Origin: an uncultured bacterium
GTDB lineage: Bacteria > Verrucomicrobiota > Lentisphaeria > Victivallales > Victivallaceae
DNA: 40,690 nucleotides
Assembly: GCA_902783135.1 (NCBI GenBank)
Contig: CACZPY010000302.1
Coordinates: 1-40,690, forward strand
Direction of reading: 5' to 3'
The stretch's first letter is position 1, and each line of letters begins with the position of its first letter. The translations under genes were made by a program, and so were the position numbers. Below the pieces are notes generated by a model. That model ran no database searches and was not told the DNA's origin. It saw nothing but the letters and a program-made list of their open reading frames with translations. Positions 22,586 to 32,164 of the stretch are shown here, piece by piece.

Positions 22586-23017
22586 CTACTCCCAGTTGTT
22601 GATGTCGGCGTTGTCGCCGGTGCCGCCGACCTGACCGTCGGCGCCGAGGCTCGACAGGTCGTACTCGCGCCCGTCCTCGCCGGGGATCGTATAGACGTAC
22701 TCGTTGCCCCACGGATCCTTGGGCACGACGGCTGGCTTCAGGTAGGGGCCGTTCCACTTTTCGTTGTTGTCGGTGTTTTCGACCAGAGCCTGAAGTCCGG
22801 CGTCGGCGCTCGGGAAACTGCCGACGTCGAGTTTGTACTGCATCAGCGCGTCGTCGATCAGTTTGACCTGGGTCTTCGCGGCTCCGACGTTCGCCTTCTT
22901 GACGTAGTTCATGTAGAGCGGCGTGGCGACCCCGGCGAGCGTGACGAGGATCATGATGACCACCACCACTTCGATCAGCGTGAAGGCGCTGCGGCGGATT
23001 TTGCGATTGCGATTCAT
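22586..23017 (-). CDS. gspG: Type II secretion major pseudopilin GspG
   Basis: The main pseudopilus subunit. The 143-residue protein starts MNRNRKIRRSA-FTLIEVVV, continues in the long helix IMILVTLAGVATPLYMNYV, and has the GspG hallmarks DDALMQYKLDVGSFPSADAG, KWNGPYLKP, PKDPWGNEYVY and a C-terminal YDLSSLGADGQVGGTGDNAD, which supplies the calcium-binding loop. Ala replaces Gly at -1. It starts 7 bp after gspF. Confidence 0.96.
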   Translation of the reverse strand: MNRNRKIRRSAFTLIEVVVVIMILVTLAGVATPLYMNYVKKANVGAAKTQVKLIDDALMQYKLDVGSFPSADAGLQALVENTDNNEKWNGPYLKPAVVPKDPWGNEYVYTIPGEDGREYDLSSLGADGQVGGTGDNADINNWE

Positions 23018-23024
23018 AGAAGCA

Positions 23025-24229
23025 TTACCCTCCCTGACTTATTGAATTGATCTCCATCATGGCGATGAAGATGGATACCACCACGACCAGAACCACTCCG
23101 GCGAGGAAGACGATCACCGCCGGTTCGAAGAGACTCAAGAGGCGTTTGATCTTGAGTTTGGTGTCGTTTTCGAGGTTTTCGGCGATCTTGACCAGCATTT
23201 CGCCCACGGTGCCCGACTCCTCGCCGACGCGGAGCATCGGGGTCAGACTGGAGGGCAGAAACGGGTTGTCGCGGAAGGCGCCCGAAAGTTTGTCGCCGCT
23301 CTTGAGCTTGCGGTCGATGCCGTCGAAGGCGCGGGCGATCACCGGATTGGAGATGATCCGCCCCGAGATCCGGACGGTGCGGATGATCTCGACGTGGTTT
23401 GAGATCAGTATGGCGAGCGTGCGGATGTACTTGCACATCTCGAGATCGACCATCACCCGTCCCAGCAGCGGTAGCTTCAGCACGAACTTGCTCCAGCGCC
23501 AGCGCAGTTCGTTTTCGCCGAGCATCGCGCGCAGACCGAAGAACAGCAGCACCAGCGCCAGCGGGATCAGCCACCACGCCCACGCGAAGAAGGTACTGAC
23601 GCCGGTGAGCATCTGCATCGTGGGCGGCAGATCGCGTCCCATGTCGAGGAAGATCTTGGAAAAGCGCGGCACGAAGACGGTGAAGAGCAGCACCGTGACG
23701 ATCAGCGTGATGGTCAATATGGCGAGGGGGTAGATCGAACTGGAAACGACGAAGTCCTTGAGTTCCTTGCTCTCGCCCATGAATTTGTGCAGTTCCCGCA
23801 CCACGTCGGGCAGACAGCCGGTCTCTTCGCCGCTTTCGATGAGGTTCGCGTAGTAGCCGGGGAAGAGTTTGCCGTGCTGACGCACCAGCTCCGAAAACTT
23901 CTTGCCCTCGTGGAGCCCCTGCCGCAGCGAGTTCACGAAGTCGCGCTGATCCTTTTCGGAGGTGCTGTCGGCGATGATCCCGAGCGCCCGTTCGAGCGGG
24001 ATGAACGAATCGAGCAGCGGCGAAAGCTGGCGGGTGAACTCAAAGGTGTTGATCTTCTTGCGGTGCAGCGAAAAGGCGTTGCCGCCCTCCTCGTCGACCT
24101 CCCCGCAGTAGCGGATCGGACGCAACTGGCGGCTGCGGAGCTTGTTCAGCGCCTCCTTTTCGTTATCCGCCTCGATCAGCACTTCGCCGGGGGCGGCGCC
24201 GGGGGCGACGGCGATGTAACGGTAGACAC

Positions 24230-24233
<4 letters not shown>
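23025..24233 (-). CDS. gspF: Type II secretion inner-membrane platform protein GspF
   Basis: A polytopic platform protein that links the ATPase GspE to the pseudopilus. The 402-residue protein has an N-terminal cytoplasmic part (FEFTRQLSPLLDSFIPLERAL), two homologous T2SSF helical domains and three membrane segments (about 165-190, 215-235 and 370-395). Family landmarks are YYANLIESGEETGCLPDVV, FVPRFSKIFLDMGRDLPPTMQ and the mirrored LTPMLRVGEESGTVGEMLVK. It overlaps gspE by 4 bp and precedes gspG by 7 bp. Confidence 0.96.
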
Positions 24234-25818
<1,585 letters not shown>

Positions 25819-25822
<4 letters not shown>

Positions 25823-28257
25823 AGCCAGAAATCCTTGTCGGTCAAAAGTTTCGGTTTGCTGTCCTTGGATTCCGGACGGTCGCCGAGCGTTTTGTCATGC
25901 TTGTTGAGCGCCTCAATGGCTTCGTTGTAGCGCTTGATCATATCTTCGACCGGGCTGTGCTCGTCGACGATGTACCCCGTCACCATCACCAGCACCTCGC
26001 TGCGTTCGACTTCGGCGTTGGTGTTGCCGACGAGGCGGTTGATCAGCGGGATCTTGTTGATGAAGGGCAGCGAATCGAGGTTGTCGTTCTTCTTTTCCTG
26101 GATCAATCCGCCGATGATCATGGTGTGACCGTCGGCGATGGTCATGGCGGTCTCGACGGTGCGCTTCCTGATCTCGGGCGAGTCGAGCGAACTGCTGGTG
26201 TTGGTCACCGCCTGCGACAACTCCTGTTTGACGTCGAGCGAGATCAGGTCGGTGCTTGTCACCTGCGGGGTCACGGTCAGGATGATGCCGGTGTTCTCGT
26301 AGTCGATCGAGTTTTGGGACGACCCGTTGCTCGAAGTGCTGGTGTAGGTGCTTTTTATCACCGGCACCCGGCTGCCGACCTGGATGTTCGCCTTGGTGTG
26401 GCTGGATACGAGGATCTGCGGGCAGGATATGACCTTCACGAGCCCGTTCCCGGCGAGCGCGCGGATGTACCCGAAGCGCCCCTGCGGATCGTTGGTCTTG
26501 CCGAGGTAGAAGGTGCCGCCGGTCTGCCGCTGGTCGCCGGTGGAGACCTGGGTCTGCTGACCGATGATCTGCCCGGCGTCGTTGTAGATGTTCTCGTGGG
26601 TGAAGGGATTGAGCGTGCCGCCGCCCGCGGCGTAGTTGGTGCCGAAGAGCGAAGTGATGTCGTTGCCGGTGCCGTGTCCGGAGAACTCCAGTCCGAACTG
26701 AGTGCTCTCGGAGAGGGTCACTTCGACCACCAGCACCTGCAGCAGCACCTGCGCCGGGACCACGTCGAGCCGGTCCAGCAGCGCCTTGATCGAAGCGTAG
26801 GTGCGCGGAGTGGTGCGGATCACGAGCCGGTTCAGCGTGCCGTCGGCGAAGATGCGGGTGATGTTGGCGAAGAGGTTGGACCCCTTGTCGATCTGCAGAT
26901 TGTTCGCGGCGTTGGCGACGGCGGTGTGGCTGTTGCGGTTGGCGAGGCTCGCCGCGGTGGTGCGGGCGGAGTTGGCGGCGCGGTTGACCTGCGAGTTGAC
27001 GGTCTCGATGCGGGTGCGCCCGGTGTCGGTGTCGATGTAGAGCGAAGTGCCCTGCACCTCGTAGATCACGGCGAGGGCGCGCGCCAGATTGGAGGCCTTG
27101 GTGTGGCGCACCTTGTAGACGAAGACGCGCTCCTGTTCGTCGTTGTCGGCGGTGTCGAGTAGTTCGATCCACTTGCGGATCTCGACGATCGCCTCCTGAG
27201 TGGCGGCGGTGGCGACGACCACGCCGAGGCGGTCGAGGCCGATCAGCTGCACCGAGCCGGGGGGTTCGTTGCGGTCGTTGGGCTTGACGACGTAGAAGCC
27301 CAGCACCGGCAGCACCTCCTGCAATTCGGTGATGAGCTTGTTGGGCAGCACATTGCGGCAGCCGACCACGGCGCGCGGCCAGTTCTGGCGGCCGTTGCGG
27401 TCGATGCATTCGAGGATCTGGCGGAGCTTATCCATGTTCTCCGGGGTGTCGCAGACCATGACCGCGTTGGGGCGGCTGAGTTCGATGCAGACGCCGCCGG
27501 GGGCGAGGAAGGGACGCAGCTGGATCGTCGCTTCGCGGGCGGTGGCGGTGGTGAGCGGGAAATAGAGGATGTTGCTGCCGTTTCCGTTTCCGGCTTTCTG
27601 GTCGGGCTGACCGGCGAGTTTGTTGCGCGCCATGATGCGGACCAGCGAATCGTCGACGCGGGCGGTGGCTCCGGCGACGTACAGCATCCGGTCGAAGGTG
27701 TTCCAGAGGTCGCGGCGGGTCATCGTGGAGTTGAGGTTCAGCGTGACCACGCTGCGCAGGTCGCTGTCGGCGACGAAGTTGAAGCCGAGGATGTCCGCGA
27801 AGGCGGAGAGCACGTCCAACAGCGGCGCGCTGTTGAAGATCAGCGACACCGGGATCTCCTCGTCGCCGTTGAGCGCCACGAAGTCGTCGTAGAAGGTCTT
27901 GCGGGCGGCTTTTTTGCCGTCCTTGCCCGGCTCCGGCGCCGCCGTCTTGTCCGCGGGTCCCTTGCCCTTTTCCAGCTGCTTGAGCTGGTCGTCGGTCACG
28001 GCGGGGCGGGGTTTGAAGGCGTTGGACCCCGCCTCGTCCGGTTCGCTCTTGTCGGTATGCCGCGAGGCGGTGGGATGCTCTTTTTCATCACGCCGGAGGA
28101 ATGCGAAGCGATCTTCCTTCTTTTCGGTCTCCGGAGCGGTTTCTTCCTTCTTCGCTTCCTCGTCGGAGGCGCACGACGTACACAGGCAGAGCGTCATCGC
28201 GGCGGCGAGCACTCCGCACCATCCGGCGATGCGGAACGGCAGTTTTCCGTTTTTCAT
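25819..28257 (-). CDS. gspD: Type II secretion secretin GspD
   Basis: The outer-membrane secretin channel. About 812 residues from the ATG at 28257, chosen because GGGAA lies 6 bases before it; ATGs at 28260, 28263 and 28284 are also in frame. It has an N-terminal signal (MKNGKLPFRIAGWCGVLAAA) ending in a lipobox-like CTSC, then a charged linker of about 85 residues. N0 (LLDVLSAFADILGFNFVADS) and several N-type repeats follow, then the secretin domain with VPAQVLLQVLVVEVTLSEST, VGSRVPVIKSTYTS and GHTMIIGGLIQEKK. A lipobox would suggest self-piloting to the outer membrane. It lies 64 bp after the gspC-like gene. Confidence 0.95.
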
Positions 28258-28321
28258 CATCATTTCCCGTACTCTATTGTTCATATGGATTTATTTTCAT
28301 GAAAACATTTCATAATCGTCT

Positions 28322-28384
28322 TTACCGCCGTCCGCCGCGGTTGCCACCGCCGCGGTTGCCGCCCGGACGGTTGCCGCCGCCGCG
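28322..28384 (-). repeat. Short GGGNR-type coding repeat at the gspC 3' end
   Basis: The last 20 codons are built from near-repeated GGCGGCAACCG units encoding GGGNRPGGNRGGGNRGGRR. The result is a strongly basic, flexible C-terminus. Confidence 0.7.
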
Positions 28385-29128
28385 CATCTCCATCAGTGCG
28401 CGGACCATCATCTGCTGGGTCTGCAGCTGCGCCTGCTGGAGCTGCTGGTTCACGTTGAGCCGCGCGGGAGCGTTGCGGCGACCGCCGTTCTGGTTCCGGG
28501 AGGGCATCTGCAGTTCCAGTTCCATCTTGTCGCCGCCGCGCGTCAGCGTGGCGCGGGTGCGGGTGAGCGCCGCCAGCGTGTAACCGTTGGGCATCGTCTC
28601 GCCGAGGCGGACGTACTGTTTCACCGCGTCGTTGTTGCGGCGCTGGTTGTTCTGGTTCATCCCCGCCATGAAGCGCCGGACGCCGGCGCGTCCGCCGCCC
28701 GGCATCCCGGGCATCATGCCCGACGCGCCCGGAGGACCGCCGCCCCACATCATCCGCATGAAGGGGTTGATCTGCCGCGTGTTGGTGCGGCAGAGGATCA
28801 CCGCGCCGCGGACCTTGCCCGCTTCGAAGGTGCCCACGAGCGTGAGTTCCATGCGGTTGCCGCGCCGCCCGAACGCGGCGTTGGGGGTGCGCTCGGGGTT
28901 GAAGATGTCGGCGGCGAGGATCGCTTTGACCTTTTCCTCGCGGGAGAGCGTTTTCGGCGTATTCGGCTGCGCCGCGGCGTTTTTGCGCCCCGGATCGTTC
29001 TTTCCGGCGGCGGCGCGGCGGCGGTGCGCCGCGCCCGGCGTATTCGGCGAACTGCGCAGGGCGGAGACCGCCGTCCCCGCCAGCAGCAGCGCGAGCACGA
29101 TGTTGATGACGACGATCAGCGTCTTCAT
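28322..29128 (-). CDS. gspC: GspC-like inner-membrane protein with interrupted HR domain
   Basis: A 268-residue protein that takes the GspC (or PilP) position before the secretin. It has an N-terminal membrane anchor MKTLIVVINIVLALLLAGTA, a Pro/Arg linker, the short KAILAADIFNPERT motif that precedes HR domains, and an HR-like domain. The HR strands are ELTLVGTFEAGKVRGAVILC (93-112) and VRLGETMPNGYTLAAL...KMELEL (173-206). A Gly/Met/Asn-rich insert (about 120-168) splits them. No PDZ domain follows; instead there is a Gln-rich stretch and a GGGNR repeat tail. AAGGAG precedes the ATG, and it overlaps gspM by 4 bp. Confidence 0.75.
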   Translation of the reverse strand: MKTLIVVINIVLALLLAGTAVSALRSSPNTPGAAHRRRAAAGKNDPGRKNAAAQPNTPKTLSREEKVKAILAADIFNPERTPNAAFGRRGNRMELTLVGTFEAGKVRGAVILCRTNTRQINPFMRMMWGGGPPGASGMMPGMPGGGRAGVRRFMAGMNQNNQRRNNDAVKQYVRLGETMPNGYTLAALTRTRATLTRGGDKMELELQMPSRNQNGGRRNAPARLNVNQQLQQAQLQTQQMMVRALMEMRGGGNRPGGNRGGGNRGGRR

Positions 29129-29799
29129 GGTTTCACGCTCCTTTCCTTGCCGGGGACGGAGTTGTCGTCGGCGCAGATCATCCGCAGCGTGCCGTTCATC
29201 GCGACCCGCGTGTATTCGATGTTCAGGTTTTGCAGCGCGAGATTGAGCGAATCGGCTCCGGCAACGGTCTGCGGCCGGGGCCGGTTGTCGGGGCGCAGGT
29301 TGAGGCGCTTCCATATCGGGGCGGGGCGGATATCCTCCAGCGCGGCGATGAGGTTGGCGATCTCGTCCAGCTTGCCCTCGGCGGAAACGTCGATATCGGC
29401 ATAGTACAGTTCGTTGTTGATGCGTCCGGTGTTCACCGATCCGAGGCTGGAAAGCTTGAATTCCAGCTTGGCGACGGCTTCGGTGATCTTCTGGCGCAGC
29501 GCGGTTTCGACCTGTCCGTCGCGGCTTTCCCGCCACGCGGCGGCGGCGACGGCGCGGTAGCGCTTCTTCTGTTCCTGAAGTTCCGCATAGTTTTCGGCGA
29601 TCTGCTCGTGGGCGGCGCGGGTGCGTTTCAACTGGGTCCTCGCCCGGCTCAGGCTTTCGGAGTCGCCGAACGCCGAGATGCTGTCGGAGAAGAAGTAGCC
29701 GACGAGGAATATCCAGCTCGTCACCATCAGCGCTCCGGCGATGACAAGTTTGCCCTTGGGCGTGGCGGCGAAGGCGCGGATCTGTTCGCGACCGATCAT
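29125..29799 (-). CDS. gspM: GspM/PilO-like inner-membrane protein
   Basis: A 224-residue bitopic protein: a short cytoplasmic N-terminus (MIGREQIRAFAATPKG), one membrane helix (about 17-40, KLVIAGALMVTSWIFLVGYF), a coiled-coil region with RTRAAHEQIAENYAELQEQK, and a ferredoxin-like periplasmic domain with KLDEIANLIAALEDIRPAPIW. This is the layout shared by GspM and PilO. It lies between gspL and gspC with 4-bp ATGA overlaps on both sides, which fixes the start at 29799. Assignment rests on topology and neighbours more than on sequence identity. Confidence 0.78.
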   Translation of the reverse strand: MIGREQIRAFAATPKGKLVIAGALMVTSWIFLVGYFFSDSISAFGDSESLSRARTQLKRTRAAHEQIAENYAELQEQKKRYRAVAAAAWRESRDGQVETALRQKITEAVAKLEFKLSSLGSVNTGRINNELYYADIDVSAEGKLDEIANLIAALEDIRPAPIWKRLNLRPDNRPRPQTVAGADSLNLALQNLNIEYTRVAMNGTLRMICADDNSVPGKERSVKP

Positions 29800-31082
29800 C
29801 TTCTGCCTCCTTTCGCGCCTTTGGCACTCTTGTTCTTTTTGGCGGCGCGGCGGTCGGCGGGGACGAGCTTGGCGGTGATGGTGGTGGTGGCGCTCTGGCG
29901 CCCCTGCCGCTGGTGGATCTCGGCGACCTTCCACTGGCCGAGCGGCTTCAGGATGCCGGGGAGGTCGAGGTTTTCGCTCTCGCTCTGAAGCACGAGGTCG
30001 ATGCCGGTCTCGCCCCAGCGGAAGTCGGAGACCATCACATCCTGCGGCAGCAGCCGCGAAATATCCGCCAGCTGTCCGAGCACGTCGCTTTCGCCGAGGT
30101 TGGTGTTTATGGCTTTCGCGATGTCCTTCTGCTCCTTGCCGGAGCGGCGGAGCGCACTCTGCATCCGGTCGTTCTCGCGCTGCAGCGCCTCGGTCTCGGC
30201 GACGACCTCGCGGTAACTCCGGAAGTCCTGCCAGCGCTCTCTGCCGCAGCTCCAGAGCATGGTCAGCAGCAGCGCCGCGCCGAGCACGGCGGTCAGGCGG
30301 AGCTGACGGCGGTAGCGGACGGGATGCAGTTCGCGCGGCATCACTTCCAGTGCCTTGCGATGGCGGTGGAACTCCTCGGCGGCGATGAAGCGGGCGACGA
30401 TCAGGACGGGGAGGAATTCCCCGAGATCGGGGAGCGGAACGTCGCAGACGAATTCGCGTTCCATGATCCGCTTCCACTTCGCGGCGGCGTCCGCCGCTCC
30501 GCTGCCGGGAGCGCAGCGGTGGAACTTGCGGTTTTCGAAAAAGAATCCGGGGTCGATCCCCGGCAGGTAGACCGCCGGATCGTCCGGTCTCACCGTCAGC
30601 AGGGGGTGTATCAGTTCGTCGGCGCGGAGGTGTCCGCGGCCGAGCAGCGCCGTCAGCGTATCCAGCGCATTGCGTTCGAAGGCGTAGACGTTGAGGATCC
30701 CGGTGTCGTCGGAGTCGCCGCGCCCGACCGTCAGGAACTGGAACACGGGATCGTCCGGCGGCTTCAGCATCTGGCGCGGCAGTTCCATCGTCAGCGCCTC
30801 GCGCTGTTCGCGCACGGGGAGCGTTATGGTGTCGAAGCTGAAGAACACGCCGCCGGGTACGGCTCCGGTCAGCACGACGAGGTCGGAGCCGCCGTGGAGT
30901 TCATGCCGCAATTCGCGCCAGAGCTGGGATCGGTCCTTGGCTCCGGCGAGGTCCCGGGCGGAGGTGCAGCAGAGATGCCAGCGGCCGGCACGCATGGCGA
31001 AGACTCCGCCGCAGATCGCCGCGGAGTTGAACGATATGACCGTGAAGTTTTTGATTTCCCCGATTTTCAGCATCTTCGCCAT
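29796..31082 (-). CDS. gspL: GspL-like protein (PilM-like cytoplasmic domain plus PilN-like part)
   Basis: A 428-residue inner-membrane protein. Residues 1 to about 245 form an actin-like/PilM-like cytoplasmic domain (KNFTVISFNSAAICGGVFAM, VFFSFDTITLPVREQREALT). A membrane helix follows at about 263-282 (LRLTAVLGAALLLTMLWSCG), then a coiled coil (ETEALQRENDRMQSALRR) and a PilN-like ferredoxin domain (LADISRLLPQDVMVSDFRWG). GspL links the ATPase GspE to GspM. The gene begins 42 bp after the 280-residue repeat protein and overlaps gspM by 4 bp. Confidence 0.8.
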   Translation of the reverse strand: MAKMLKIGEIKNFTVISFNSAAICGGVFAMRAGRWHLCCTSARDLAGAKDRSQLWRELRHELHGGSDLVVLTGAVPGGVFFSFDTITLPVREQREALTMELPRQMLKPPDDPVFQFLTVGRGDSDDTGILNVYAFERNALDTLTALLGRGHLRADELIHPLLTVRPDDPAVYLPGIDPGFFFENRKFHRCAPGSGAADAAAKWKRIMEREFVCDVPLPDLGEFLPVLIVARFIAAEEFHRHRKALEVMPRELHPVRYRRQLRLTAVLGAALLLTMLWSCGRERWQDFRSYREVVAETEALQRENDRMQSALRRSGKEQKDIAKAINTNLGESDVLGQLADISRLLPQDVMVSDFRWGETGIDLVLQSESENLDLPGILKPLGQWKVAEIHQRQGRQSATTTITAKLVPADRRAAKKNKSAKGAKGGRR

Positions 31083-31124
31083 TTTGCGCCGTGCCCCTGT
31101 GGAATGACCGTTTCCCCCTCCCGG

Positions 31125-31967
31125 TCATTTCCCCTTTTCGCGCTCGAGTCTTTCCGCGAGTTCCCGCAGCAGTCTGGTCGCGGCGGCGGGATCCTCCTGC
31201 CGCAACGATTCGTATCGGCGCATCTCCTCGGGAAATTTTTCGCGGAGTTTGCGCAGCGGCGGGGTGCTCAATTTGCGCGGAGCGGGTTTCTCGTCGGCGA
31301 AGTCGCCGCCGTGCCCGTCGGGATTGCCGCGGCCGCCGCGTCTGCCGCGCATCATCGGCATCACCAGTTCGATGCCCTGTTCGCGCGCCAGTTCGAAGAG
31401 TTCCCGCATGCCTTCGCGGGGATCGGCGGCAATTTTGGCTTCGATCGCCGCGAATTTTTTCGGCGCCTTGTCGTGCAGACGGCGCAATTGCGAGATGAAG
31501 TTCGGCGGATATTTGACGCCGCCGCGTTCCGCAAGGTTGTTCAGCTTGTCTTCAGCGGCGAGTAGTTCGCGGACGACGGCGGCGAATTCGACGGGAAATT
31601 TTTCGCGCAGTTTGGCGTCGGCGGTCAGCGCTTCCAGCGGACCCCCGCCGCGCATCTGCCGGTCGCCGCGCCCGGGAAAGCCGCCGCGCATCTGCCGGTC
31701 GCCGTTTTCCGGACCGCGGCGGTAGCGGCCTCCGGCGGGGCGCGGCAACTTCAGATCGTGTTTGCGGGCGGCTTCGCGGAATTCGCGCAGTGCCGCGTTG
31801 AGATCGGTGGCGGCGAGTTTTTCGATCTTCGCGTACTCCTCGGGAGCGCGCTGTTTGAGCTCCGCCTGAACTTTGGCGAAGTCGCTCGGAGGTGTCGCGG
31901 TGTCTTCCGCCGCATATGCCCCCAACCCCAGCAGCGCGGCAATACAGAGAGCCGAAAACCTTTTCAT
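31125..31967 (-). CDS. Exported repeat protein of unknown function heading the T2SS locus
   Basis: A 280-residue protein with a signal peptide (MKRFSALCIAALLGLGAYA, cut before AEDT). The mature part has four degenerate helical repeats of about 35 residues at about 36-72, 118-150, 163-199 and 241-275. They share a pattern like LREKxPEExAxIExLxxxDxxxALRELxELARE. They are separated by Gly/Arg-rich linkers, including a tandem GDRQMRGG. I do not recognise the family. GAGG precedes the chosen ATG; an in-frame ATG at 32030 lies within the predicted promoter and was rejected. It is the first gene of the run that leads into gspL. Confidence 0.8.
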   Translation of the reverse strand: MKRFSALCIAALLGLGAYAAEDTATPPSDFAKVQAELKQRAPEEYAKIEKLAATDLNAALREFREAARKHDLKLPRPAGGRYRRGPENGDRQMRGGFPGRGDRQMRGGGPLEALTADAKLREKFPVEFAAVVRELLAAEDKLNNLAERGGVKYPPNFISQLRRLHDKAPKKFAAIEAKIAADPREGMRELFELAREQGIELVMPMMRGRRGGRGNPDGHGGDFADEKPAPRKLSTPPLRKLREKFPEEMRRYESLRQEDPAAATRLLRELAERLEREKGK

Positions 31968-32000
31968 CTTCTTTCCTCGTTTTTTCGTGTGGCAGGACAC

Positions 32001-32030
32001 AAAATGCCCGCAAATGGGAACGCCCGTCAA
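32001..32030 (-). promoter_or_regulatory. Possible promoter upstream of the T2SS locus
   Basis: On the minus strand TTGACG (32025-32030), an 18-bp spacer, then CATTTT (32001-32006). The -35 is good and the -10 weak. It is the only promoter-like sequence I see in the 197-bp gap before the first gene of the T2SS run. Confidence 0.4.
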
Positions 32031-32074
32031 GTCATTAACGCGAAAAAATACGATTTATTGCCGAACCCCGGCAA

Positions 32075-32108
32075 AAACTTACGATCTTCGACGCCCCCGC
32101 ATCGAAGA
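32075..32108 (-). terminator. Possible terminator after ftsI
   Basis: Inverted repeat TCTTCGA (32085-32091) / TCGAAGA (32102-32108) with a 10-base loop, followed on the minus strand within 8 bases by a TTTTT run (32075-32079). A smaller GCCG/CGGC hairpin at 32060-32072 with further T-rich sequence lies just beyond. It separates the division cluster from the T2SS locus. Confidence 0.4.
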
Positions 32109-32164
32109 CTTGAAGTAAATATACACATTGTCTTCTTCACATGCAAATGCGCGCGGGCAAAAAA

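Noticed and set aside
28322-28384. GC-rich short repeats considered as a CRISPR or REP element
   Set aside because: They are codons for a GGGNR tail in frame with the GspC-like protein and have no spacer structure.
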